From positions 1-20,651 of the IMG/VR virus record IMGVR_UViG_3300025322_001758: a stretch of DNA of 20,651 bases; one strand, 5' to 3'. The notes under the pieces are model-generated. The model had not been told where the DNA came from and made no database searches. It was given only the letters and a program-made list of their open reading frames with translations. This DNA is from a virus. The position numbers and the translations under genes were made by a program. Shown here piece by piece: positions 7,322 through 15,450 of the stretch; within the stretch, counting starts at the first letter, position 1, and the number at the start of each line of letters is the position of its first letter.

Positions 7322-7735
7322 ATGTCTGCATCTGAGTTGTCAGAGCAAATCCGGGAACGCGTTGAAGCTGGCGAGTGGGCTCAGGCGATGATGTCCTTAG
7401 CGGAGGCATGGAATGACGCCTCTGAATTCGGAACCGTTGCGTGTGGCCTGCCCGACTATCCTGATGTATGGGTACGCTTCGCAACGCACGGTTATCCGTT
7501 CTCGTTGCGTCGGCAGTGGTCTGAGGCGAACGATGACTCCTCCGTGATGAGCATCATCCTGCCGCGCGTCGTGTCATGGAGCATTCGTGACGTCAGCGGA
7601 AATCCCGTTCTGCTGCCCGATGGCGAACGCACCGTCAGCCTGATCGACAACGTGGATGAAGCGTTGGTAGTATGGCTGAGCCGTGCCTTCTTTGTGTTCT
7701 GGCGGCGCGATCTGCCCACGCCTCGAAAAAACTAA
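7322..7735 (+). CDS. Tail assembly chaperone G-like protein (137 aa)
   Basis: Helper that coats the tape measure protein during tail assembly and is absent from the virion. Position just before the tape measure gene, small size and a strong frameshift signal at its last codons identify it. GGGAG lies 7 nt before ATG 7322. The protein begins with helix SELSEQIRERVEAGEWAQAM and has a beta middle (VWVRFATHGYPFSLRRQW, SLIDNVDEALVVWLSRAFFVFW). It ends CGA AAA AAC TAA, so the slippery heptamer comes immediately before the stop codon. Confidence 0.75.
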   Translation: MSASELSEQIRERVEAGEWAQAMMSLAEAWNDASEFGTVACGLPDYPDVWVRFATHGYPFSLRRQWSEANDDSSVMSIILPRVVSWSIRDVSGNPVLLPDGERTVSLIDNVDEALVVWLSRAFFVFWRRDLPTPRKN

Positions 7736-8001
7736 TCGCCGCTGTCGGGCGCTATGTCCTTGACGGCGGCGACTACCCCGATGAGTTGAGGGACCTAGAC
7801 ATCTGCGAACGTTTCGGCTGGACTCTGGATGAGCTTGACCGACAGGATATGGCGCGCGTCATGCCTTCCCTCGCGGCGCAGAATACGCGCCACGCACTGC
7901 AAAGAACCAATCAATTCTTGGAAAGTCTGGGCCGGATCAAACCGAGTGAAAACGACATGGCGATCTACTCATGGGTCAGGGACTTGATGAAAGATGGCTG
8001 A
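7322..8001 (+). CDS. Tail assembly chaperone GT-like fusion made by -1 frameshift (226 aa)
   Basis: Join of 7322-7732 and 7732-8001. At A-AAA-AAC the ribosome slips back one base and reads on as KLIAAVGRYVLDGGDYPDEL to TGA 7999-8001. The T part (about 89 residues) is a helical domain (RFGWTLDELDRQDMARVMP, QRTNQFLESLGRI) like those that bind the tape measure in lambda-type phages. The T frame has no ribosome site and starts only inside G, so frameshifting is the credible route to it. It overlaps the tape measure start by 8 bases. Confidence 0.8.
7726..7772 (+). promoter_or_regulatory. Programmed -1 frameshift signal: slippery A-AAA-AAC plus stem-loop
   Basis: The slippery heptamer AAAAAAC is at 7726-7732 in the frame cgA AAA AAC, followed at once by TAA. 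An 11-bp stem then forms between TCGCCGCTGTC (7736-7746) and GACGGCGGCGA (7762-7772), with a single G-U pair and a 15-base loop. The spacer of 3 nt is short, but opening the outer pairs gives 4-6. X-XXY-YYZ with A-AAA-AAC is among the most efficient known -1 sites in bacteria. Confidence 0.85.
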
Positions 8002-10366
8002 TGCAACACGCAGGGCACAACTGATTATCGAGGCGAAGGACGCCGTTACGGGCGAAGCCGGTAAGGCAGGCAAGGCGCTAGGCGGTCTAAAGTCTTCGCT
8101 GTCCAGTCTCAATCAGGAAGCGGGCATGCTGGTTAAGTCGTTCATCGGCCCGGCTGCTTTGATCGGTGCATTGAAAGGCTCTATCGATGCCGCGATGGAA
8201 GCTCAACGTGTCATGACGCAGACAGAAGCCGTCATCAAATCGACGGGCGGCGCGGCGGGCCTGACGGCGCAAGAAATTGAGAAGATGGCCGGGGCGGAAT
8301 CGCGGCTCACATCGATAGACGATGAAGTGATTCAGTCGGGCCAGAATATGTTATTGACTTTCACCAATATCGGTGGCGAAGTATTCCCGCGTGCGACACG
8401 CGCGATGGAAGATATGGCTGTTGCGTTTGCGAAGGGAGACACGTCGGCCATTGACTTGCAGGGAACAGCGATCCAACTCGGCAAGGCACTGCAAGATCCG
8501 GAGCGCGGGTTGTTGGCCTTGCGTCGCGTCGGCGTGGCCTTCACTGAATCGCAAAAGGCCGCCATCAAACAAATGATGGCGATGAACGATGTCGCTGGCG
8601 CGCAGGCTCTCATCCTGGCCGAGCTTGAAAAGGAGTTCGGCGGCAGCGCGGAAGCGGCAGGAACGACTCTGGCTGGCAAGCTGCAGAAGGCGCAAAATGC
8701 GATTGAGAATTTAGGGGAGGCGATTGGAAATAAACTGATCCCAATCCTGGGCGACGCCGCAGATGGCTTGACCACGCTGATTACGTGGAACGATAGACTC
8801 AACGCGGTGCTGACCGATCACGAGAAGGAGGTACTCAAGACATCAAAAACCTATGAGGCGTATATCACTGAGATGAATCGGGCGGCTGCCGTGACAGGGC
8901 TTCAGGTCGACGCCAATGGTGACCTGGTTAGAGCTGGTCAGGGTGTTGTCGGAGCGTATACCCAGCTGGTTCAAGCGAACTTTGCCTTGACTGAAGCAGA
9001 GTTTGAGACACGAAATGAAACTAACGAAGCCGAGCGCGCTATGGCGCGTATGGGCACAAGCATGAAAGAGACTGCCCAATCAGCAGAAGATTTAGCAATG
9101 TCAAACGAATTGGCTAGTGAGGAGATAGCCAATCTGCGCGACTTGATGGCGGGAACAGTCGGAAATGAAATGAAGGATTATTATGAAGGACAAGATGAGA
9201 ACCGCGAGAAAGTGGCTGAGTTGCGCATTGAGTTAGAGAAGCTGGAAGCAGCGCATGGCCAAGTTGTCACAGCGCAAAGCAAAAATACGATGTCCGCAGC
9301 CGAATTAAATCTTGCGCAAATCAAACTCGCTGAAGCGCAGCAGAAACTGTCAGAGGCAACTGATCCGAAAAAGCAAGCAGAGTTGGCAGTTACGGTGGAG
9401 CACCTCACCGAAAAAATTGGCGGAGCATCAGAAGCAACCACCCGATATGTGGACAACTCAAAGAAGATAGGAGAAATCGAAAGAAATATTTTGGATCTCA
9501 ATATAGCCTACTCTGAAAATGCTACTGCACACGAAGATGCCACCAAGCGCATTCTGTTTGACATCACCGCGCAGCAACTGGCGATGAGCGATTTGTCGAA
9601 AGGCGATCAGGCCAAGGCATTGACAGAGCTTGCGAATCGATGGGGATTGATAGACCAATCTACCTATACGGCAACTCAATCGATCCTGAGTGCTACTGAG
9701 CAGTTGGCAACCGATGAAAATGTGGACGCGTTCATTGACAAGCTCGACAATATCAATTTGGTTATGAATGACAAGAGCTTCCCTAGCGTTCAGGCTATGA
9801 TCCAGGCATACAGTGACTATCACGCCAACTTGATTCCAGCGACGATGGAAACCGCGAATCTCGGCGGCGCAATGGAGGATGCAAAACCAAAGTCCGACAA
9901 CCTCGCTGGCGGGTTGGGTGGCGCAGCGGGCGGAGCGATGGCGCTTATGGGTGCAGCGAGGGATGCAGCGAATGCTGTCAACAGTATACCCAACGAGAAG
10001 ACAGTAATCATTACCACAATCCAGCGCACCATTGAAGAAACTGTGGCCCGTATCCCCATCGTTCCGCCTATTGGCAGAAGACAATTCGGCGGAACGATTT
10101 CCGGCGGTGCACCCTATCTGGTCGGCGAGGGTGGCCCCGAGTTATTCACGCCTGCATCGAATGGCTTCGTGATGGACAATGCAGATACACGCAAGATGCT
10201 ATCCCTGCTACAGACCATCGCCTCAAGCATCGGCGGTATGGGCAATGTCACTGTCAACGCGGGTGCTGGTACGGACACCCAATCGATTCTAAACGCGATT
10301 GATGTAGGGCTGGGTCGCCGATCGCGCTTGACGCGGGCGTCCGGCGCAACTGTCATGGGGACATAG
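7994..10366 (+). CDS. Tape measure protein (790 aa)
   Basis: Sets tail length and may help DNA entry. It begins 8 bases before the chaperone T stop. N-terminal residues about 50-275 show the TP901-type core (GPAALIGALKGSIDAAMEAQ, LTFTNIGGEVFPRATRAMED, LQGTAIQLGKALQDPERGL). A helical, charged, AT-richer coiled-coil stretch follows (about 330-570). The C-terminus has a Gly-rich segment and PYLVGEGGPELFTPASNGFV (about 706-725), a common tape measure end motif. At about 0.15 nm per residue the tail would be roughly 120 nm (inference). No lysozyme or peptidase domain is visible. Confidence 0.85.
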   Translation: MADATRRAQLIIEAKDAVTGEAGKAGKALGGLKSSLSSLNQEAGMLVKSFIGPAALIGALKGSIDAAMEAQRVMTQTEAVIKSTGGAAGLTAQEIEKMAGAESRLTSIDDEVIQSGQNMLLTFTNIGGEVFPRATRAMEDMAVAFAKGDTSAIDLQGTAIQLGKALQDPERGLLALRRVGVAFTESQKAAIKQMMAMNDVAGAQALILAELEKEFGGSAEAAGTTLAGKLQKAQNAIENLGEAIGNKLIPILGDAADGLTTLITWNDRLNAVLTDHEKEVLKTSKTYEAYITEMNRAAAVTGLQVDANGDLVRAGQGVVGAYTQLVQANFALTEAEFETRNETNEAERAMARMGTSMKETAQSAEDLAMSNELASEEIANLRDLMAGTVGNEMKDYYEGQDENREKVAELRIELEKLEAAHGQVVTAQSKNTMSAAELNLAQIKLAEAQQKLSEATDPKKQAELAVTVEHLTEKIGGASEATTRYVDNSKKIGEIERNILDLNIAYSENATAHEDATKRILFDITAQQLAMSDLSKGDQAKALTELANRWGLIDQSTYTATQSILSATEQLATDENVDAFIDKLDNINLVMNDKSFPSVQAMIQAYSDYHANLIPATMETANLGGAMEDAKPKSDNLAGGLGGAAGGAMALMGAARDAANAVNSIPNEKTVIITTIQRTIEETVARIPIVPPIGRRQFGGTISGGAPYLVGEGGPELFTPASNGFVMDNADTRKMLSLLQTIASSIGGMGNVTVNAGAGTDTQSILNAIDVGLGRRSRLTRASGATVMGT

Positions 10367-10369
10367 TTC

Positions 10370-12844
10370 ATGAGCAGACCTATCCTGAAGCTCACCAAGG
10401 GCGCGCGAACGCTCGACCTCAACGACCAGACTAAATATTTTCTCGGTCAAGACTTCTTTCCGCCTCCCGTGAATCTCATTCCCAGCTTCGCTGAAGGATC
10501 GTCCTCCAACCGCGCTGGAGGCGCGACGCTGATTTCTACACGCGCTGTCAATCGCTCGTTGTCATTTAGCGTCATGGTTGTCGGAGCTAGTGTGCGCGAG
10601 ATGGCACGCGCCGTCAATGATATACAATATTTTCTGAGTCAGGCGGGCAATGCTGGCGAGCCGGTCTATCTGGAATACAAGGCCAGCAGCTCTGACATCA
10701 CGACCAAACCGCTTTGGGGCCAAGACGGCTGGCTCATCTACCAGGTCGAGTACGGCATCGCCAGCGTGGGCAACGAATACGCAATGCTCAATCGACTGGC
10801 GACAAATCTAATAGCACAGCTCAGTCTGGTCATCCGACCTTATGCGTTGGGAATCAAGCAGAGATTGGCGAGTGCTACCGGTGGGATACTCGAAGATACT
10901 ATCGGTACAGTTGATGGTCAATCGCGCGGGCTGATCGTGCCTGAAGCGATGACGAACAAGATGACTAATCCGATATTTGGGCACGGCACTTGGAATAACG
11001 GGTGGACTGGACTCACTCTCGCCACACAGAATACAGATGTGGATTTTCTTTTGTTCGGCCTCAATAGCGCAAAGTTGATCTATGCCAGCGGCACTTCGAC
11101 GTGGACGCAGAGTATCAATGTTGGAAACACCAACACACACACATTATCCTGCTACGCCAAGCGACCCGATGGCGCAGCTGTCACAGCATCGGATGTATCA
11201 CTTTATTATGGTGCAGGAAAAACCACGTCATATGAATCGGTTGGGAATGGCTGGTATCGCTTGACTGCCACATTTGCAGGCATTAACGCGGCGACAGCGA
11301 CGGGTGTCACAATGGTGGCTAATCGCAGCGTCTATGTGGATGGGTTCCAGATCGAGGAGAAGGCTTATGTTACCCCACTAGCCTATGGCGACATGCTCGG
11401 CTGCGCTTGGACAAGCACGGCGCACGCCAGCACATCGACTCGGACTGTGGCGCGGACCAGGGTCATCGATGACGACATCTTCAACCCAGCTCAGGGATGC
11501 ATTCGCATCGTCTACAAATTCACGGTTGGTCTGGCAACGCTAACAACACAACGGCTGTTCACTCTCGACAATTCAGGCACTACATTTTTAGCGCAATATG
11601 GTTCGGGCGCGCAGATTCTATACCGTGATGGCACGACGACGCTGACGCCGGCGATTAGCAACCCAGCAGAAGGTGCTATTGACATTCTGCACTTCGTGTG
11701 GGGGCCATCGGGCATCGTCGTATATCGTAATGGGTCGTCGATAGCCAGCAATGCGACTTACACGCCGGTATCGGGTCAGACGAATCTCTATATTGGCTCA
11801 ACGGAGGGAGTGACCACGCACGGCAACGGCATATTTATGGACTTCACGGTGTTCGACCGTGAACTATCATCGACCGAAGTCGCCGCCGACTATTCCAACA
11901 TCGCTCAAGTGACGACGGGAGATCAACGCGTCGGCTCAGTCCCGTGGCTATGGTCGAGCGACGGCGATGATGATGTGGTGAACCACAACGATACCGACGC
12001 AAACGACGACAACTGGATCGTGTGCGGCGGGATACCGGGCAACGCGCCTGCCGTGACGCTGATTTCAGCCGAAAGCGATGCGGCGTCGGGCTGGATAACT
12101 CTGCCGACCTTGTATTTATGGCTGCTGGCGCTTGAGGATTTCATCAAACCAACGGAATGGGTGATCGACCTGTCCGGCACAGTCGATGCAAGCTCTAGCG
12201 GGGGTCAGTATTTCTCCGTTTCCGTTGATACGGTTGGAACCAACTCCATCTCATCTTTGGCGGCGACAATAAAATTCTTGCTATTCAAGGCGCTCCAGGG
12301 TCACGAGATAGCATTGTTAGTCAGGTTGTACGACGAGGGCAGCAACCTGCAACTGGCTACCTATTTGCCGTCCCCAACATTCCTGACGACGGATTTCAAA
12401 TCACTCACGACAGCAGCAGCATTTCGCCTTTTCCTGTCGCCTTTCGCGGCGCTCAACGACAGTCCGCCGGGATTTGTTGACTACGACATCAACCCGGACG
12501 ATTTCAGTTTTGGAATCACACTCAAGCGGAGCACGGGCACGGCCAATGTACGACTCGATTACATCATGCCCGTGTTCAGGCCGTTACTTGTACTAAGCGC
12601 ACCCAATGTCCTAGGGAGCAAGGGCTTCCACTATCAAGGCAATCGGGCTGTCATCTATAACGAGGCGACGGCAGGGGATCCAACTTCCTATCCCCTGGCC
12701 GTCAGCGGCGACGCGATCGAGCTTATGCCGGAGCGATATAACATTCTGCTGTCTCTGCTTGGGGATACCACGCATAACCCGACTATTGCAACCGTGCTGA
12801 CCTACACGAAGATCGCCGTTACCCCGCGTTGGAGCCTGCTGTAA
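10370..12844 (+). CDS. Distal tail protein-like (Dit) with carbohydrate-binding insertions (824 aa)
   Basis: First 165 residues look like a Dit-type belt (LTKGARTLDL, then FSVMVVGASVREMARAVND with QYFLSQAG). About 195-340 is a CBM-like jelly roll (FGHGTWNNGWTGLTLAT; WTQSINVGNTNTHTLSCYAK; SVYVDGFQIEE). About 365-512 is a LamG/concanavalin-like domain (IRIVYKFTVG; LYIGSTEGVT; MDFTVFDRELSSTEVAADY). The C-terminal 300 residues are beta-rich and unassigned. Siphovirus evolved Dit proteins carry such modules for host cell-wall glycan binding. It lies between the tape measure and hub genes, as Dit does. The protein ends where the next gene starts (TAATG). Confidence 0.7.
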   Translation: MSRPILKLTKGARTLDLNDQTKYFLGQDFFPPPVNLIPSFAEGSSSNRAGGATLISTRAVNRSLSFSVMVVGASVREMARAVNDIQYFLSQAGNAGEPVYLEYKASSSDITTKPLWGQDGWLIYQVEYGIASVGNEYAMLNRLATNLIAQLSLVIRPYALGIKQRLASATGGILEDTIGTVDGQSRGLIVPEAMTNKMTNPIFGHGTWNNGWTGLTLATQNTDVDFLLFGLNSAKLIYASGTSTWTQSINVGNTNTHTLSCYAKRPDGAAVTASDVSLYYGAGKTTSYESVGNGWYRLTATFAGINAATATGVTMVANRSVYVDGFQIEEKAYVTPLAYGDMLGCAWTSTAHASTSTRTVARTRVIDDDIFNPAQGCIRIVYKFTVGLATLTTQRLFTLDNSGTTFLAQYGSGAQILYRDGTTTLTPAISNPAEGAIDILHFVWGPSGIVVYRNGSSIASNATYTPVSGQTNLYIGSTEGVTTHGNGIFMDFTVFDRELSSTEVAADYSNIAQVTTGDQRVGSVPWLWSSDGDDDVVNHNDTDANDDNWIVCGGIPGNAPAVTLISAESDAASGWITLPTLYLWLLALEDFIKPTEWVIDLSGTVDASSSGGQYFSVSVDTVGTNSISSLAATIKFLLFKALQGHEIALLVRLYDEGSNLQLATYLPSPTFLTTDFKSLTTAAAFRLFLSPFAALNDSPPGFVDYDINPDDFSFGITLKRSTGTANVRLDYIMPVFRPLLVLSAPNVLGSKGFHYQGNRAVIYNEATAGDPTSYPLAVSGDAIELMPERYNILLSLLGDTTHNPTIATVLTYTKIAVTPRWSLL

Positions 12845-14433
12845 TGGCCGCGCAAAGCACTCTGGTCATCGAAATATATTCATCAGGTTCAGCGCAGATA
12901 GTCGATCCTAACAATCTGTTGGCTCGCGCTGAGGGCATCCGATTCGCCACCTGTTATCCTGGCGGCATTTATACTACCGCCTCCTTCTTCATCTCGTTGG
13001 ACGTAACGCGCTGGATACCTATCAAGCATGGATTCAGAATTATCATTCGTGACGGAACGCGCCTGGTTTGGGAAGGCTGGATCGCCGAGGTCATCTACAA
13101 GGTCGATCCAGCGCGCAGCGGAATCGAGGTCTCGTGCCTAGGATTCTGGAGCCTACTGTTTCATCAAATCAAATACAATCGCTGGATCGACAGGCGCTTT
13201 GATGGGCCGACGGTCGATATATGGTATGCGAACGACACCAGCGCCAACGCCAAATGCACATTCGACAAGCGCGACCGGCTTATGTTCATCCCTAAGCCGG
13301 AGGCATGGAGCAGCGGCGAATATGCTTCGTTGCGATATACCCTCAACGCTGCCTCAAATGTGAAGCGCGCAAAATTCACGTATGATCTGCAGGAGGGCGC
13401 GCAGGCATGGGAGCTGATGCTGTACGATGTGCAGCATTCTGCGTCGCTCTGGAGCACTGCCAGTAGCGGCTCAGGCAACGCGGACATCACACTATCCGCC
13501 AGTAGTGCGGCCACTCTCGATTTTCGGCTCTACTCACGGGCCGCGCAAACGCCAACATCGAGTTCAATCTATGGCAAAATCACGAATATGTCTATGCTTG
13601 CTGAGAACAGCAGTGGCAGCGTGACGACAACGCCAACGGCTATCCTGCAAGCCTGCACTGCCGAAGCCTATTCGGGATGCATTCTCAGCGCGTGCACCAA
13701 TCTGATCGGATCCAATACCTATGATTTAACGGACATCGGCATCGTGGATGACGGATTGAACAGGTCCCTCGCCGACTTTATGCTGGAAGTCGCCAAACTG
13801 TCAAGCGACGGAAGCAAGTGGGTCATCGGCGTAAGAGAAAGCGAGGCGGACGCAGGAGAAACAAGAGCACTCCTCTATTACGAGCAGCCACCCGCGCTGA
13901 CCGATTACGATTACGTTCTGAGCATTGATGAGGAAGTTCTAGCAGGCGGGTTTGATCTTGTGGCGTCGGCTATGCCTGAAGACGTTTTGAAGCGAGTGAT
14001 CGTTAAATTCAAGAACCCGCGCGGCCTGGAGGATTGGAGCTATGCCGATAAAACTATCAGCACAAACTACCTGTCACGTCACGCTGTGGTGACCGCCGAC
14101 AACAGCGTTACGACTCTCATTGGCGCTTCTGCCCTTGCTGAGACGATTATTGCATCAAGGCAGAATCTATCCTACCGCATCGGAACTCCCATTACGATCA
14201 AGGGTTTCGTCCGAGCCAAGACCGGGGAGCACGTTCCAGCATCGTGGGTGCGCGCGGGGAAACGCATCAAGATAGAGAATTTTCTAGGGGATTTCGGAGA
14301 TGAGGCTACTGGGACGGGTTTCACGTTTCTCATCAGCCAGACGGAATACAATGACGAAAATGAAACGAATCGTCTGACGTTGGGGAAGCCGGATAGCGTT
14401 GCGTTGGATATGGCGAAGGCCAGCGCGCGATAG
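12844..14433 (+). CDS. Tail hub or Tal-like minor tail protein (529 aa)
   Basis: Start at ATG 12844 overlaps the TAA of the Dit-like gene, with GGAG at 12831 (9-nt spacing), and is better than an upstream non-ATG start at 12829. The order RIIIRDGTRLVWEGWIAEV (a gp27-like beta barrel), a jelly-roll-like middle with a Trp-rich interior (WELMLYDVQHSASLW), and a closing domain (ITIKGFVRAKTGEHVPASWV; RAGKRIKIENFLGD; TFLISQTEYNDENETNRLTL) follow the pattern of hub proteins that plug the tube below the distal tail protein. No peptidase or lysozyme motif is seen. Host contact is inferred. Confidence 0.65.
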   Translation: MAAQSTLVIEIYSSGSAQIVDPNNLLARAEGIRFATCYPGGIYTTASFFISLDVTRWIPIKHGFRIIIRDGTRLVWEGWIAEVIYKVDPARSGIEVSCLGFWSLLFHQIKYNRWIDRRFDGPTVDIWYANDTSANAKCTFDKRDRLMFIPKPEAWSSGEYASLRYTLNAASNVKRAKFTYDLQEGAQAWELMLYDVQHSASLWSTASSGSGNADITLSASSAATLDFRLYSRAAQTPTSSSIYGKITNMSMLAENSSGSVTTTPTAILQACTAEAYSGCILSACTNLIGSNTYDLTDIGIVDDGLNRSLADFMLEVAKLSSDGSKWVIGVRESEADAGETRALLYYEQPPALTDYDYVLSIDEEVLAGGFDLVASAMPEDVLKRVIVKFKNPRGLEDWSYADKTISTNYLSRHAVVTADNSVTTLIGASALAETIIASRQNLSYRIGTPITIKGFVRAKTGEHVPASWVRAGKRIKIENFLGDFGDEATGTGFTFLISQTEYNDENETNRLTLGKPDSVALDMAKASAR

Positions 14434-14445
14434 GTAAACGGTCTC

Positions 14446-14523
14446 GTGATCCGATTCATGATTTGGTCACTCTACGTCCGATTCGTCAATTGGCTGCTGC
14501 GACACATGAGGCCAATCCGTTGA
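14446..14523 (+). CDS. Possible 25-codon amphipathic peptide coupled to the PAS gene
   Basis: GTG 14446 (or ATG 14458) opens an ORF ending in TGA 14521-14523, which overlaps the TTG start of the PAS gene (TTGA). The peptide is rich in Trp, Phe, Leu and Arg (FMIWSLYVRFVNWLLRHMRP) and would form a cationic amphipathic helix. No strong ribosome site precedes it. Its short length means chance cannot be excluded. Confidence 0.25.
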   Translation: MIRFMIWSLYVRFVNWLLRHMRPIR

Positions 14524-14981
14524 ACACGGCTCAGTCCGAGATTTGTGAACAGTGTCGCCGCGTGATCTATCTTGAGCAGCAGATACGCGTCGAGCGTGAG
14601 CGATTCAAGGTCGTCATCGAGAATGTCTCGTGTGGTGTCATGTTGCTCGATGTGCAGGCCAACATCCTATACGCGAATCGCTATGTGAGCGATGCGCTCG
14701 GCTACACGCTGCAAGAGATCACCGAACACAATGCATTCTATTTCACGCATCCCAAAGAGACGCGCTTGCAACGTGTATTGTTCGGAAAGACGCTAGACCA
14801 ACCAGGGCAATTGAGAGATCGAGGCTATGCGCGGTTCAGGAGCAAACGCGGGGTATGGATGCTATTCGGCATCCGTGCGCTGAACTTGCTTGACGATCCG
14901 AATGTCGGCGTGATCATTGCATTCGTCAATGACGAGTCGTCACAAATGAGCCGCTATCTCAGCAATGGCAACGATGAGTGA
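14520..14981 (+). CDS. Stand-alone PAS-domain protein (153 aa)
   Basis: Sensory fold with no effector domain. TTG 14520 is preferred because GAGG (14508-14511) is 8 nt upstream; a TTG at 14463 would add 19 residues but has no ribosome site. A short helical and Cys-bearing N-terminus (ICEQCRRVIYLEQQIR) precedes the PAS core: FKVVIENVSCGVMLLDVQ, then ILYANRYVSDALGYTLQEIT, then FYFTHPKETRLQ, ending with the strands GVWMLFGIRAL and VGVIIAFVND. The conserved YANR-x-LGYT and HP motifs mark a true PAS domain. It lies between the hub-like and XhlA-like genes and overlaps the latter by 17 bases, so it is likely late and in the lysis area. A PAS protein here is unusual. Confidence 0.75.
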   Translation: MNTAQSEICEQCRRVIYLEQQIRVERERFKVVIENVSCGVMLLDVQANILYANRYVSDALGYTLQEITEHNAFYFTHPKETRLQRVLFGKTLDQPGQLRDRGYARFRSKRGVWMLFGIRALNLLDDPNVGVIIAFVNDESSQMSRYLSNGNDE

Positions 14982-15351
14982 ACTTGAGGGTTGGCGCATC
15001 GAATTGATCCGCTGGATTGACAACATCCGCGCTGAGCAGGCGCAGACGCGTGAGGTGATCCATGCGCATCAAGAGCGGTTCGATGATTTCGAGCACGAGG
15101 TGAGTTCTGGTTTGCACCTGTTCAAGAACGAGATGCAGGCGCAGATGAAATATTTCGGTCGCAACGTCGAGGAACTCGCGCAGAAGGTGGCAATCCACAC
15201 CGAGAGTCACAAGCTGCGTGATCGAGAGAGCGAGGCGCGCCTGGCATTGATGCAGCAGAGCAAGGTCGATCTGTGGAAAGTGGTGATCGTTGCGCTGGTC
15301 ACGACGATCGGATCGATCGGGGTTGCACTGATTACGGGACTGTTAAAATGA
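14965..15351 (+). CDS. XhlA-like coiled-coil membrane protein, possible holin (128 aa)
   Basis: The N-terminal 95 residues are charged and helical (LIRWIDNIRAEQAQTREVIH; HLFKNEMQAQMKYFGRNVEE), a coiled coil. A single hydrophobic C-terminal segment follows (about 103-127: KVVIVALVTTIGSIGVALIT, ending with GLLK). This layout matches XhlA and related small phage lysis proteins, in which one C-terminal span anchors a soluble coiled coil and a partner may supply the holin. The start at ATG 14965 overlaps the PAS stop; ATG 14974 is an alternative. It meets the leftward operon head-on and overlaps the 34-residue gene by 9 bases. Confidence 0.6.
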   Translation: MATMSELEGWRIELIRWIDNIRAEQAQTREVIHAHQERFDDFEHEVSSGLHLFKNEMQAQMKYFGRNVEELAQKVAIHTESHKLRDRESEARLALMQQSKVDLWKVVIVALVTTIGSIGVALITGLLK

Positions 15352-15447
15352 GATACGGTCAATAGAGTACACGATAACGAGCAGTGCCATCACGAACAAT
15401 AGGAAAACGATCATGATGCGCAAGGTTATCTCCCAATCTGGTTTCAT
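15343..15447 (-). CDS. 34-residue single-span membrane peptide
   Basis: Too short for a usual ORF caller. AGGGAGG lies at the right distance before ATG (complement of 15445-15447), and the TAA stop of the glycosidase-like gene is part of that ribosome-site stretch. The protein is a short polar N-end followed by one hydrophobic helix (MKPDWEITLR, then IMIVFLLFVMALLVIVYSID). It follows the glycosidase-like gene by three bases and its 3' end overlaps the XhlA-like gene. Position and one transmembrane span suggest a lysis helper (small holin or antiholin), but there is no family hit to claim. Confidence 0.65.
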   Translation of the reverse strand: MKPDWEITLRIMIVFLLFVMALLVIVYSIDRISF

Positions 15448-15450
15448 TGA

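Noticed and set aside
9458-10084. Reverse-strand ORF of 208 codons
   Set aside because: It lies completely inside the tape measure gene, which has a well-matching family pattern and a better ribosome site; the opposite frame has no recognisable motif.
12829-12843. Start of the hub-like gene at 12829
   Set aside because: ATG 12844 overlaps the previous TAA (TAATG) and GGAG is at the right distance; 12829 would be a non-ATG start without a ribosome site.
15352-15450. A rho-independent terminator between the converging genes
   Set aside because: No GC-rich hairpin followed by a T run was found; the interval is filled by the 34-residue gene.
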